Shown: positions 35,181-45,347, numbered from the stretch's first letter. The stretch: 64,000 nt of DNA from Streptomyces sp. ATexAB-D23 (GCF_000373645.1 NZ_KB892015.1:1942-65941), one strand, 5' to 3'. The notes: a model not told the origin generated them from the sequence alone. Translations and numbers: made by a program.

Positions 35181-38100
35181 GTGAGCGCCCGTATGGATTT
35201 CGAACCGATCGCCGTCGTCGGCCGGGGCTGTGTGCTGCCCGGTGCGCTCGACCCGGACACGTTCTGGGAGAACATCGCCGCGGGCCGCAGCAGCCTGTCG
35301 GTCGCCCCGGCGGGGCGGTGGCGGGTCCCGCGCCGCTGGGTGATGGGCTCGGTGGAGGACCACCTCGACCGCACCTGGAGCGAGGTCGGCGGCTATGTCG
35401 AGGGGTTCGGTTCCGTCTTCGATCCGGGCGGTTTCCGGGTCGCCCCGGAGCGGATCTCCTCACTGGATCCGCTGTTCCACTGGGTCCTGTACGGGGTGCG
35501 GCAGGCGCTCGCCGAGGCGGACCGGGTGGGTCCGCTGCCGCGCGGCGGGCTGGTGCTGGGCAATCTGTCGTACCCGACGCAGACCGGCGCCGCCTTCGCC
35601 GAACACGTCTGGCTCTCCGCGCAGCGACCGCCGCTGCGCGACGCCCTGCTGGCGGGTCGGCGCCGTCCACGTCCCGACGCCCGCAACCGCTTCTCCTCCG
35701 GGCTGCCCGCCGTGTTCGCGGCCCGCGCGCTCGGGCTCGGCGCGGGGGCGTGGTCCCTCGACGCCGCCTGCGCGTCCTCGTTGTACGCGGTCAAGCTGGC
35801 GTGCGACCGGCTGCATGACGGCACGGCAGATCTGATGGTGGCGGGTGCGGTCAGCCGGCCCGATCCGCTCTACCTGCATGTGGGGTTCTGCGGGCTGTCC
35901 GCGTCCAGCCGTACCGGGCGCAGTCGCCCGTTCCACCAGGACGCGGACGGGCTGGTGCACGGCGAGGGCGCCGGGTTTGTCGCCCTGATGCGGCTGTCCG
36001 ACGCCAGGGTTTCGGGTGTCCCCGTGCTCGGTGTGATCCGGGGCGTGGGGCTCTCCAACGACGGACGCGGATCCGGGCTGATCAGCCCGTCCGAGGAGGG
36101 CCAGATCCGGGCCATGCGCCTGGCGTACGACATGGCGGGCGTCGCCCCCGAGTCGGTTTCGCTGGTCGAGTGCCATGCGACGGGGACGCCGGTCGGGGAC
36201 ACGGTGGAGGCGCGTGGCATGGCCCGGGTCTTCGGTGCGGCCGGTGACGTGCCCATCGGCTCGGTGAAGTCCAATGTCGGGCATCTGCTGGCGTCGGCCG
36301 GTGCGGCCGGACTGCTCAAGGTGCTCGGGGCGCTGGGGGCCGGGGTGCGTCCGGCGACGCTCGGGGTGCGACGGCCGCTGGACACGCTGGCGGGTACGCC
36401 TTTGCGGGTGCTCTCGGAGCCGGAGGAGTGGACGGGGCGGCGACGGGCGGCGGTGAGTGCCTTCGGGTTCGGCGGCACGAACGCCCATCTGATCGTGGAC
36501 CTTCCCGACGACGTGTCACGGCCGGCTGTGCCCCGGCCGGCGCGGGGCCCGGGGCGGACCGGCCGTGCTCGGGAGTCCCGCCAGGACGCACACCCGGATT
36601 CGGCCGCGACTTCTGGAGCGGCGGCCGGGAGGGCGGACGGCCGTGCCCCGGTGGCGATCGTCGCGATCGGTGCCCGGGTGGGCGAGGGGAGGTCCGCGGA
36701 GGATCTTCGGCGGGCGGTGCTGGGCGGTGAACGGTGTGGTCCCGCCGCGGAGTTCGCCGTGGGGCTGACGGATCTGTGCTTCCCTCCGCTGGGTCTGGAG
36801 CGGACCGTGCGCCATCAGCTCCTGGTGCTGGAGGCCGCCCGGGAGGCGGTGCGGTCGGTGCGGCTGCCCCGCGAGCGGACCATGGTCGTCATCGGGACGG
36901 GGGTGGACCCGGAGGTGGCTCGGGCCGGTGCCCGCTGGCGGGTGCCGCACTGGCTGGAGGAGGCGGGACTGAGCGCCCGCGCACCGGCGGACGCCGCCCG
37001 GGACGCGTTTGCTCCGCCGATGACGGCGGAGGGCGTGGTGGGCAGCATGCCGAATCTCGCGGCCAACCGCATCAGCACCCAACTCGACCTCGGCGGACCG
37101 GGGTTCACGGTGTCCGCCGAGGAGGCCTCCGGGACGGTGGCGCTGGAGCTCGCGGCCAGGGCCCTGCGTGCGGGCGAGGCCGACGCCGCGCTCGTCGGTG
37201 CCGCCGACCAGTGCTGCCAGGCGGTTCACCGGGCCGCCCTGCGGGAGCTGGGGCACGAGGACGTGCCGGGGGACGCGGCGGTCGTCCTCGTGTTGAAGCT
37301 GCTGGATACCGCGCGCAGGGACGGTGACACCGTCGTCGCCCTGCTGGACGAGGAAGCCGCCGACGCGCCGGACGTGGTCATCGGCGACGGCCCCGACGCG
37401 GCGTTCGACCCGGCGGCGGCCTTCGGTCGTGCCCATGCGGCGTCCGGGCTGGTCTCCGTGGCGGTCGCCGCGCTCTCGCTCCAGCACCGCGCGGTCCCCC
37501 GCCCGGATGAGCCGGCCGACACCGGGGCGGTCCCCCGGACCGCGCGGGTCGCCGTGGCGCCGTTGGAGGGGCCGGCCGTGAGCGTACGGCTGCGCGCCGG
37601 GGACGCCCGGCCGTGGCTGCGCGGTCCTGCTCCGAGCCTGCACGTCTTCTCCGGTGCGGACCGCCGGGAGGTGCTGGCCGCGCTGGATGCCGGGGCGGAG
37701 TCCGGCGCGGGCCCGGCCCGGCTGGCCCTCTTGGCCGACGGGGACACCGTGCCCGCGCACCGCAGGGAGGCCGCCCGCCGCTGGCTGGCGGAGGGCGGGG
37801 CCCGGCCGGCCGACGTGCTGTACCGGGACGCTCCGGTCGAGGGGCGGACCGCGTTCGTGTACACCAACGGCTCGGCCGCCTACGAGGGCATGGGCCATGA
37901 GCTGATGCTCGCCCTGCCGTCGCTGGCGGCGACCGTCCGCGACCGACATGGGGTGCGGGGTACGCGGTTGCGGTCCGGGGGGCGACAGGGGGTTCTCCAG
38001 CAGATCTGGACCGCCGCGGAACTGGCGGTGTGCCACACGGTGTTCAGCCGCGAGGTGCTCGGGCTGCGGCCGGATGCCGCGCTCGGCTACTCCTCGGGTG

Positions 38101-41100
38101 AGTCGGCGGCGCTGGTCGCGCTGGGGGCGTGGCCGGATGCGAAGGGGCTGTACGAGGCCACGCGGGAGAGCGGCCTGTTCACCACCGAGCTCAGCGGCGA
38201 GCTCCGGGCGGTGCGACGGCACTGGCAGCGGCGGGGCATTCGGGGTTCCAAGTGGGCGAGTTACCTGGTCGGTGCCCCGCTGGACGTGGTCCGTGCGGCG
38301 CTCGCCGAGGAGGCCGCCGTTCATCTGATGGCGGTGAACGCGCCCGGGATCTGCGTCATCGGCGGCGAGTCCCGGGCGTGTGCGGGAGTCGTGGCCCGGC
38401 TGGGCGCCGACCTCGCCATCGAGCTGGACTACGACATCGCGGCTCACGCACCGGAGCTGGCGGAGGTCAGGGAGGTGTGGCACGCGGTCCATCACCGTCC
38501 CACGGTGGACGTGCCCGGTGTGCGGTTCTACAGCGGAGCGACCGGACAGTCGTACCGGCCGACGACCGAACGGGCGGCCGATGCGATCACCGCGCAGGGG
38601 ATGGGCACGATCGACTTCGCGGCCATGGTCGAGCAGGCCTGGGCCGACGGGGTCCGGGTCTTCGTGGAGCACGGGCCGCGGAGGCTGTGCACCGGCTGGA
38701 TCAAGCGGGTACTCGGCGACCGGGAGCACGTTGCCGTGGCGCTGGACGCTCCGCAGGACACGGGTCTGCGGCAGCTGTGTCTGTCGGTGGCCGAACTCGT
38801 CGTCGCCGGAGTGCCGGTGCGCTACGAAGAGTTGCTCGCCCGGCTCGGCGGTGCCGCGACCGGACTCCCGGATCCCGGGCCCACCGTCACCGTTCCCGTA
38901 GTCCCGTCCCCGTCCCTGCCCTACCTGGAGCCCGCTGTGACGACCCTGCCCCGAGCCCCGGAACTGGCCCCGGTCCCCGACCACGGCACCGGCCGTCCGG
39001 CCGCCCCGGCACCCCCGGTCCCCGAGAGCCCCGCCACGCTCCCGGCCGCCTCCCCCGCCGCTGTGCCGGTGCCGGAGCCGGAGCCGAAGAGCGCGCGGGA
39101 CGCGGTCGTCCGGCTCGGCCTGCGGGCCGCCGAGCTGCACCTGGAGGTGATGGCCTGCCACACCGAGACCCACCAGCGATTCCTGCGGACGTCGGCGCTG
39201 GCCGTGACCGCGTTGGCGTCTGCCGGAACCCGGGCTGCCTCCGCACCCGGCGCCGTACAGTCACCCGGGTTCGCCGCGCCCCGTCCGGCCGGCCCGCTCC
39301 CGTCGCCCGCCCCCGTGCGGCCGAAGCCCGCCCCCGTGCCGGGTGTGCCCGCTTCACCGCCGTCGCCCGAACCGCCGTCGCCCGAGCCGAAGCCGGGACC
39401 GAAGTTCGACCGCGCGCAACTGGAGTACCTCGCGGCGCACGAGATCTCCGCCCTGTTCGGGCCCCGGTTCGCCGAGCAGGACGGATACCCGGTGCAGACC
39501 CGGATGCCGGGCCCTCCCATGCTGTTCGCCGACCGGGTCACCGGGATCGACGCGGTGCCCGCGGCACTCGCCATGCCGGGGCCGGTGCGCACCGACGGCA
39601 GGATCTGGACGGAGACCGACATCCGGTCCGACAGCTGGTACCTGGACTCCACGGGGCGCATGCCGTCCGGCCTGCTGATCGAGGCGGGCCAGGCCGACCT
39701 GCTCCTGCTGAGCTGGCTGGGCGCCGATCTCCTCAACCGGGGTGAACGCGCCTACCGGCTGCTCGGCTGCGAAGTGACCTTTCACGGTCCCCCGCCGGGA
39801 GCCGGTGACACCCTGTCCTTCGAGATCCACATCGACGGCCACGCGGAGGCCGAGGGCGTGCGGCTGGCCTTCTTCCACTACGACTGTTACGTGGACGGCG
39901 AGCTACGGCTCAGTGTCCGCGAGGGCCAGGCCGGCTTCTTCACCCCCGCGGAACTCTCCGGAAGCGGCGGGATCCGCTGGGACCCGGCCGAGTGTCCGCC
40001 GGATGACTCCCTGCCGCTCGACCCGCCTGCCGTGCCCTGCGAACGGGCCCGGTTCGGCACGGAGCGCCTCCGGGCCCTGACCGAGGGGCGGCCGGCGGAC
40101 TGCTTCGGTCCCGGCTGGGAGGCCACGGCGGCCCACATCCGCTCGCCGCACCTCGACGGCGGCAGACTGCGGCTGTTGGACGAGGTGAGCGCCTTCGACC
40201 CGGCCGGAGGCCCGTGGGGCCGGGGCTATCTGCGCGCCGAGACGGCGTTGGCACCGGAGGACTGGTTCTTCGCCGGGCACTTCAAGAACGACCCCTGCAT
40301 GCCCGGCACCCTGATGTTCCAAGGCGGCCTCCAGGCGATGGCCTTCTACCTGACGGCCATGGGGTACACCGTCGACCGGGACGGCTGGCGCTTCGAACCG
40401 GTCGACGGCCGGCCCTACCGGACGATGTGCCGGGGCCAGGCGACGCCCGGGAACCGACGCGTCGTCTACGAGGTGTTCGTACGCGGTGTCTCGGCGGGCC
40501 CGGTGCCGACACTCCACGCCGACGTGCTGGGCTCGGTGGACGGGGCGAAGGCGTTTCTGGGCCGCGGGATGGCCCTGCGGCTGGTGCCCGACTGGCCGCT
40601 CTCGCAGTGGCGGCTGACGGGCCCCGGTGCGGTACAGACCGATGGCGCCCCGGTACCGCTGCCGCGGCTGGGCGGGCTGGTGGGCCATCGTGAGGACGGG
40701 CCGGTGGCCACGGCCGACGACGGGTTCCCCTTCGACTACCCGTCGCTGCTGGCGTGCGCCTGGGGCAGGCCGAGCGAGGCGTTCGGCACGATGTACGAGC
40801 GCTTCGACGGCCCCCGGGGAGTGGCGCGGCTCCCCGGACCCCCGTACCACTTCATGAGCCGGATCGTGTCGGTGGACGGGCCCCAGGGAGGGATGCGGGA
40901 GGGCAGTTGTGTCGTCGCGGAGTACGACGTGCCCGACCGGGCCTGGTTCTTCGAGCAGAGCGGTGGCCGCACCATGCCGTTCGCCGTTCTCATGGAGACC
41001 GCGCTGCAACCCTGCGGCTGGCTCGCCTCGTACGTGGGCAGTGCCCTGACCACCGACGTTGACCTGCTGTTCCGCAACCTCGACGGCACGGGGACGGTGA

Positions 41101-41849
41101 CCGGCGAGGTGACCCCGGCGGCCCGCACGGTCCGTACCCGCGCCGAACTGACGCGCGTCTCGCGCAGCGGCGACCTGATCATCGAGTCGTTCCGGGTGTC
41201 GTGCTCGGCCGACGGCGTTCCCGTGTTCGATACCGAAACCGTCTTCGGCTACTTCCCGAGGTCGGCCTTCGAGGACCAGCAGGGCCTGGCCTCGTCGGCG
41301 GACGACCGGAACCGTCTGGCCGAGCCCTGCGACCGTACCGTCGACCTGGCCTCGCGGCCCGATCGCTACTGCGGTGGTGAACTGCGTCTGCCGGGACCCA
41401 TGCTGCTGATGCTGGACCGGATCACGGGTTACTGGCCGCAGGGTGGCAGTGCGGGGCTGGGCCGGTTGCGGTCGGAGAAGGACGTGCGCCCGGACGCCTG
41501 GTTCTTCCGGGCTCACTTCTTCCAGGACCCCGTGCAGCCGGGTTCCTTGGGCATCGAGGCCATGTGCCAGCTGCTCCAGTTCCACCTGCTCGACGGCGGT
41601 GCGGCCGCCGGTGTGCCGCGCCCCCGGTTCGAGCCGGTGCTCCCCGACCGGGAGACGGCCTGGACGTACCGCGGCCAGATCACCCCCGCTCACCGGCTGA
41701 TCCGGGTGGACATGGACATCGTGGAGAGCGGCACGGACGAGCGGGGCCCCTACGCGGTGGCGGACGCGTCGCTGTGGGGTGACGACACCTGCATCTACCG
41801 GGTGCGTGGGGTGGGCATGCGTGTGGTGTCGGAGCCGGACCGGGGATGA
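35181..41849 (+). CDS. pfaC: PfaC/PfaB-like synthase, KS-CLF-AT-DH-DH
   Basis: The 2222-residue protein has an active ketosynthase (about 5-440; Cys197 in DAACASS, HATGT, NVGHLLAS), a chain-length factor (about 490-800) in which Ala649 replaces the KS cysteine, a PfaB-type acyltransferase (about 890-1210; Ser971 in GYSSGE), a Pro-rich linker, and two double-hotdog FabA-like dehydratases. The dehydratase His are His1700 (FAGHFKNDPCMPG) and His2112 (FRAHFFQDPVQPG). This KS-CLF-AT-DH-DH order is like terrestrial myxobacterial Pfa3, but the protein stops after the second DH and lacks the acylglycerophosphate acyltransferase domain. FabA-like DHs can isomerise double bonds, so the product is expected to keep cis alkenes. 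GTG 35181 is the likely start; ATG 35193 is possible. Confidence 0.93.
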   Translation: MSARMDFEPIAVVGRGCVLPGALDPDTFWENIAAGRSSLSVAPAGRWRVPRRWVMGSVEDHLDRTWSEVGGYVEGFGSVFDPGGFRVAPERISSLDPLFHWVLYGVRQALAEADRVGPLPRGGLVLGNLSYPTQTGAAFAEHVWLSAQRPPLRDALLAGRRRPRPDARNRFSSGLPAVFAARALGLGAGAWSLDAACASSLYAVKLACDRLHDGTADLMVAGAVSRPDPLYLHVGFCGLSASSRTGRSRPFHQDADGLVHGEGAGFVALMRLSDARVSGVPVLGVIRGVGLSNDGRGSGLISPSEEGQIRAMRLAYDMAGVAPESVSLVECHATGTPVGDTVEARGMARVFGAAGDVPIGSVKSNVGHLLASAGAAGLLKVLGALGAGVRPATLGVRRPLDTLAGTPLRVLSEPEEWTGRRRAAVSAFGFGGTNAHLIVDLPDDVSRPAVPRPARGPGRTGRARESRQDAHPDSAATSGAAAGRADGRAPVAIVAIGARVGEGRSAEDLRRAVLGGERCGPAAEFAVGLTDLCFPPLGLERTVRHQLLVLEAAREAVRSVRLPRERTMVVIGTGVDPEVARAGARWRVPHWLEEAGLSARAPADAARDAFAPPMTAEGVVGSMPNLAANRISTQLDLGGPGFTVSAEEASGTVALELAARALRAGEADAALVGAADQCCQAVHRAALRELGHEDVPGDAAVVLVLKLLDTARRDGDTVVALLDEEAADAPDVVIGDGPDAAFDPAAAFGRAHAASGLVSVAVAALSLQHRAVPRPDEPADTGAVPRTARVAVAPLEGPAVSVRLRAGDARPWLRGPAPSLHVFSGADRREVLAALDAGAESGAGPARLALLADGDTVPAHRREAARRWLAEGGARPADVLYRDAPVEGRTAFVYTNGSAAYEGMGHELMLALPSLAATVRDRHGVRGTRLRSGGRQGVLQQIWTAAELAVCHTVFSREVLGLRPDAALGYSSGESAALVALGAWPDAKGLYEATRESGLFTTELSGELRAVRRHWQRRGIRGSKWASYLVGAPLDVVRAALAEEAAVHLMAVNAPGICVIGGESRACAGVVARLGADLAIELDYDIAAHAPELAEVREVWHAVHHRPTVDVPGVRFYSGATGQSYRPTTERAADAITAQGMGTIDFAAMVEQAWADGVRVFVEHGPRRLCTGWIKRVLGDREHVAVALDAPQDTGLRQLCLSVAELVVAGVPVRYEELLARLGGAATGLPDPGPTVTVPVVPSPSLPYLEPAVTTLPRAPELAPVPDHGTGRPAAPAPPVPESPATLPAASPAAVPVPEPEPKSARDAVVRLGLRAAELHLEVMACHTETHQRFLRTSALAVTALASAGTRAASAPGAVQSPGFAAPRPAGPLPSPAPVRPKPAPVPGVPASPPSPEPPSPEPKPGPKFDRAQLEYLAAHEISALFGPRFAEQDGYPVQTRMPGPPMLFADRVTGIDAVPAALAMPGPVRTDGRIWTETDIRSDSWYLDSTGRMPSGLLIEAGQADLLLLSWLGADLLNRGERAYRLLGCEVTFHGPPPGAGDTLSFEIHIDGHAEAEGVRLAFFHYDCYVDGELRLSVREGQAGFFTPAELSGSGGIRWDPAECPPDDSLPLDPPAVPCERARFGTERLRALTEGRPADCFGPGWEATAAHIRSPHLDGGRLRLLDEVSAFDPAGGPWGRGYLRAETALAPEDWFFAGHFKNDPCMPGTLMFQGGLQAMAFYLTAMGYTVDRDGWRFEPVDGRPYRTMCRGQATPGNRRVVYEVFVRGVSAGPVPTLHADVLGSVDGAKAFLGRGMALRLVPDWPLSQWRLTGPGAVQTDGAPVPLPRLGGLVGHREDGPVATADDGFPFDYPSLLACAWGRPSEAFGTMYERFDGPRGVARLPGPPYHFMSRIVSVDGPQGGMREGSCVVAEYDVPDRAWFFEQSGGRTMPFAVLMETALQPCGWLASYVGSALTTDVDLLFRNLDGTGTVTGEVTPAARTVRTRAELTRVSRSGDLIIESFRVSCSADGVPVFDTETVFGYFPRSAFEDQQGLASSADDRNRLAEPCDRTVDLASRPDRYCGGELRLPGPMLLMLDRITGYWPQGGSAGLGRLRSEKDVRPDAWFFRAHFFQDPVQPGSLGIEAMCQLLQFHLLDGGAAAGVPRPRFEPVLPDRETAWTYRGQITPAHRLIRVDMDIVESGTDERGPYAVADASLWGDDTCIYRVRGVGMRVVSEPDRG

Positions 41850-41915
41850 GGGGAGCCGGGGAGCAGGCGCCGGCTGCCGCCCGGCGGTGTCAGTGGCGTC
41901 GCGTAGGTTCGTTCC

Positions 41916-42536
41916 ATGAGTTCTTCGCTGAGCGTCTACCTGCTCGATGTCGCGGCAGCACGCGCCCTGGTCGGTTCCCGCGACGACCAGTTGTTCGAAG
42001 TGCTGCGCGACCGGTTCGCGGACAGTCTGGCGCGCGACGACGACTATCACGGCGACGAGATCGAGAAGGGCGCCCCCACGGCGGAAGCGGCTCTGCGCGC
42101 GGTCATTCATGGCGGGCCGTTCAGCGAAGACCGGAACCATGCCTTCCAGTACGGGTACGCCTATGAGCGGCTGTGCTCGTTCTCCGGCGCGTTCCTTCCC
42201 AACGACTGCTTCACACCGCACCGGGGCGACTGGCTGTCCGTGGTCGATCAGGGGCTCGGCGCCCTGGGGATCACCGCCGTGTCGGTGGAGTCCTTCAGCC
42301 ACGGCGGCCCACCCGATCCGGTGCCGTACAGCTTCACGCCGGGCTGCGGGGAGTGGACGCCCGACCGCGTCGCCCAGGCTCTGGAGCAGTACGGGGCTGC
42401 CAGGGGCGCGGACGCCGGGTCGGGTCCGGCCTCACCGCAGGAGCCGGAGGTCGTGCGAGCTGTCGAGCAGTGCCTCGACTGGATGCGGCGCGCGAAGGCG
42501 CTGCCCGGCTTCGGCATAGTCGGCTTCCGGTACTGA
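41916..42536 (+). CDS. conserved hypothetical protein
   Basis: The 206-residue soluble protein begins MSSSLSVYLLDVAAARALVG and continues DDDYHGDEIEKGAPTAEAAL, FQYGYAYERLCSFSG and YSFTPGCGEWTPDRVAQALE. It resembles a family of roughly 200-residue proteins common in Streptomyces, often found as single genes and of unknown role (probably DUF7691, from memory). It starts 67 bases after the synthase operon on the same strand. Because relatives usually occur elsewhere, I do not think it belongs to the lipid pathway. Confidence 0.65.
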   Translation: MSSSLSVYLLDVAAARALVGSRDDQLFEVLRDRFADSLARDDDYHGDEIEKGAPTAEAALRAVIHGGPFSEDRNHAFQYGYAYERLCSFSGAFLPNDCFTPHRGDWLSVVDQGLGALGITAVSVESFSHGGPPDPVPYSFTPGCGEWTPDRVAQALEQYGAARGADAGSGPASPQEPEVVRAVEQCLDWMRRAKALPGFGIVGFRY

Positions 42537-42561
42537 GCCCGAGGACCGGGCCGGTACGGCC

Positions 42562-43647
42562 TCAGCCCGCGTCGGGCCGGGGCTCCTGTCCGGTGGGGGC
42601 GGCCGCCCCGGTCCGCGGGCGCTGCCGCCGGTCGCGCAGGGCGGCGGACAGGATCGCCACCGCGATTCCACCGAAGGCCCAGGCGCCGAGGATCCACAGG
42701 GCCCCGGTGGTGTTGTTGCCGTCGAAGTAGACGGTGTTGCGCACCACCGTGGTCCCGGCTCCGGGCGGCAGGGCCTGGCCGATCGCGGCCCAGAACGGCG
42801 GCAGCAGTGACGCCGGATAGACCCCGCCCGAGCTGGGGTTGCCGAGAATGGTGAAGATGAGGATGGTGAGCCCCAGCCCGATCGTCCCGGCCAGCGACTG
42901 CAGGGCCACGCCCACGGCGCCGGATGCGAAGACGACCAGCGTGCCGATGCCGACGAGTTCCCAGAAGGCGCCGGGCAGACAGTGGAGCACGGGCCCGACG
43001 ATGATCGCGCCACCGATGCCGGAGACGAGGGCGTAGGGCAGCATCGCCGCCAGCCGCACGAGGGAGCGCAGGAGGGTGGGCCGCTTGGATCCGGCCGCCA
43101 TGTTCAGCGCCGACGCGGCGAGGTAGCCGCCGATCGTCCAGCTGAGCACCAGGTAGAAGGATGAGAGCCCGCGCGAATCACCTGCGGCGGGCGAGCGGAT
43201 GTCGCGGACCACCAGGGCACGGTCCTGCGTGCGCTCCACGGCCTGCACGATCTTCGTGGCGGCGTCGGCCGCGGACGGCCCGCCCGCCGAGGCGACCAGC
43301 AAGGTGTCGGTTCGCCCGGTCACCGATACGATCAGGGCCGCGTCGGTCTTGCGTTCCAGGAGCCGCGCCCGAGCCTTTTCCCGGTCCAGGACCGGGGTGA
43401 CGTGCAACGGGTCGCCGGGCAGTGCGTCGAGCCGGGCCACCAGGTCTGCCCGCACTGCCTGCGGGGCAACCAGTGTGATCGGGATCCGGTGGGGCTTGGG
43501 AGCGTGGAATGCCCCCATGTACGAGAGTGCGAAGCCCAATTGGAGCAGCAGCACTCCCACCATGACCAGTACGGCCCTGGTCGTGATCGCGTCGCGCACC
43601 TCCGTCCACGCGTCGGTCTTCGTCGAGGAGCCTGTTGCGTCCGCCAC
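42562..43647 (-). CDS. ABC-2/YhgE-like membrane protein
   Basis: The 361-residue protein has one N-terminal membrane segment (AVLVMVGVLLLQLGFALSYM), an extracytoplasmic domain of about 150 residues (IPITLVAPQAVRADLVARLD and on) and five C-terminal segments, including GGAIIVGPVLHCLPGAFWEL and TIGLGLTILIFTILGNP. This matches DUF3533/YhgE-Pip-like permeases, which resemble ABC-2 exporters without their own ATPase. The gene converges on the hypothetical at 41.9-42.5 kb. Its cargo is unknown. Confidence 0.72.
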   Translation of the reverse strand: MADATGSSTKTDAWTEVRDAITTRAVLVMVGVLLLQLGFALSYMGAFHAPKPHRIPITLVAPQAVRADLVARLDALPGDPLHVTPVLDREKARARLLERKTDAALIVSVTGRTDTLLVASAGGPSAADAATKIVQAVERTQDRALVVRDIRSPAAGDSRGLSSFYLVLSWTIGGYLAASALNMAAGSKRPTLLRSLVRLAAMLPYALVSGIGGAIIVGPVLHCLPGAFWELVGIGTLVVFASGAVGVALQSLAGTIGLGLTILIFTILGNPSSGGVYPASLLPPFWAAIGQALPPGAGTTVVRNTVYFDGNNTTGALWILGAWAFGGIAVAILSAALRDRRQRPRTGAAAPTGQEPRPDAG

Positions 43648-43822
43648 GTGAAGTTCCCGCTCTCAGCTGTGATTGGCCGGTGGCCCATACCGTTCACATC
43701 CTCGGGCTCGCCCAACACCCCGCCGAGGGAACACGCATGTGCCACTCCACGCCCACCCCGTTTGGCGGAACGCCGCGGTGAGCGTCGAGTTCAACGGCTT
43801 CCCCTCGTGCGGCGGGGCGGTC

Positions 43823-44164
43823 TCACCAGTCCCGGGGAGCGATCAGTTCCTCCGCGTCCGCGTCCGTGAATCCGTAGGACGAGGCGACAAACCAGAAGTC
43901 CTCGGCGATCTCCTCGCGCGCCACCGTTTCCATCTCGCTCCCGGCCGCCTCGAACTCCGCTTCCAGCCGGTTGAATTCCTCCGTCGCCGCGTGGGTCAGC
44001 GCGTACAGCCCCGTCAGGTCCCTGGGCTGCTCCGCCTCGATCCGCTCGCACAAGCGGATCAGGATGGCTCGGCCCTTGTCGAGGACGTGGCCGGGGTAGT
44101 AGGTGTCCGCGTACAGCGGCCGCAGAAACTTCCGTTCCGCCACCTGCTGGTTCGTGATCGGCAT
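43823..44164 (-). CDS. DUF5713 family protein
   Basis: The 113-residue acidic protein starts at ATG 44164 (MPITNQQVAERKFLRPLY). It has the family's look: FLRPLYADTYYPGHVLDKG, LIRLCERIEAEQP, LTHAATEEFNRLEAEFEAAG and a C-terminal IAEDFWFVASSYGF. The role of DUF5713 is unknown, but it is small, helical and cytosolic. An upstream in-frame ATG at 44215 is possible but has no ribosome site. Confidence 0.75.
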   Translation of the reverse strand: MPITNQQVAERKFLRPLYADTYYPGHVLDKGRAILIRLCERIEAEQPRDLTGLYALTHAATEEFNRLEAEFEAAGSEMETVAREEIAEDFWFVASSYGFTDADAEELIAPRDW

Positions 44165-44335
44165 AGCGTTCCCATCCGTAGGTTGAACCGATGCGCCGAT
44201 CATGCACCGGACCACTGACAGGCCGGTCCAGGCATCCGCCCGCGCCCGGCCCGTGAGGAGGCGACTGGCCTGCCCGTCAGGCGCGGACGTCCGGGGTCAA
44301 GGGGCCGGCGGGGGCGTGGGCGAGGAGGGCGGGAC

Positions 44336-45180
44336 ATGAACCGCGACGGTCTTGGGCAGCGGTTGTCGACAGCGGTGGGGTGCGGCGACGCGGCGCGGAC
44401 CCCGGTCTGGTCCAGCCGGACGGAAGCACACCGCTTGGGCGTGACGTGGACGGGGGTTCCCCGGACATCGTCGCGGCGATGGCGGCCGGCGACGTGGTGC
44501 CGCGGCTCTCCGGAGCGTCCCGTGACCGGCTGCTGTCTTCCGCCAGGACCTGGTACGCGAACGGAGCCGCCGATGAGCTGCGGCGCAGGACGGGTGCCTG
44601 CGGCCCGGTCCGTACGGCTGCTGGACGACGAGTACCACTACGTCGACGAGGTGTCGCTGGGCGGCCGCACCGTACGAGCGGGGCACGGCGGAATCCGGCG
44701 ATCCGCCGGCCGCCTGGGCGCCTGGAGGAAACCGGCGGGGGCGTCCTCGCGACAGTCCTCGACACGTACACCGAGCACGAGCACCCCCTTCTGGAGTCCG
44801 TCGGCCTCCGGCTCCGCACCCACCCGGACCCGCGCGTACGCCGTAGGGTGCCGTACACCGGTCTGCAACTGGACCTCATCCGTGCTCTGCTGGGGCCGGC
44901 CGAGGACTCCGACCCCCTTGCACGCCACGCGGCAGCCGAACAGCTCGCGTCCTCGCCGGACCGCTCGGCCGCCGTCGCGGATGCCCTGGCGGCCCTTACC
45001 GGCGAGGAAAACCAGTGGACACGGCTGGAAGCGGCCTACGGTCTCGCCCCGCGCGACGATCCCCGCGCCGCGGAGGCGATCGAACGTGTCGGGCACCTGG
45101 GCGAGGGTTACGAACATGACCACCGCGCCGGGGCGCTGTGGACGTGGCAGTGGGACCGGAAGAAGCCGAGTCCCGCATGA
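44336..45180 (+). pseudogene. broken ankyrin-repeat protein gene
   Basis: Pieces of one protein are spread over at least two frames. RRGADPGLVQPDGSTPLG (an ankyrin repeat), DIVAAMAAGDVVPRLSG and RLLSSARTWYANGAADELRR lie in one frame from about 44380. DDEYHYVDEVSLGGRTVRAG lies in another near 44620-44680. Then EETGGGVLATVLDTYTEHEH and GLQLDLIRALLGPAEDSDP follow to the stop at 45180. Intact Streptomyces homologues carry these segments in this order, as I recall. The N-terminal repeats seem lost. It is decayed or mis-sequenced. Confidence 0.6.
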
Positions 45181-45347
45181 CCTCCGCTCCGGGCGCCGGG
45201 GGCGGCAGGGAGGGGCGTGTCACGAGTTCGGGTACGGCGCCGCACTCGGCCGGGTACGGCGTCTCATGAAGGGGCAGGCGGCGGCCGGAGAGCCGGTCCA
45301 TGAACACTCGGACCCTTTCGAAGCGGATCCGCGCCGACAGAGGGCAG

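Noticed and set aside
32972..35818. 948-residue plus-strand ORF
   Set aside because: Shadow frame of the PfaA-like gene running into the next; it has no domain and very high Arg/Gly.
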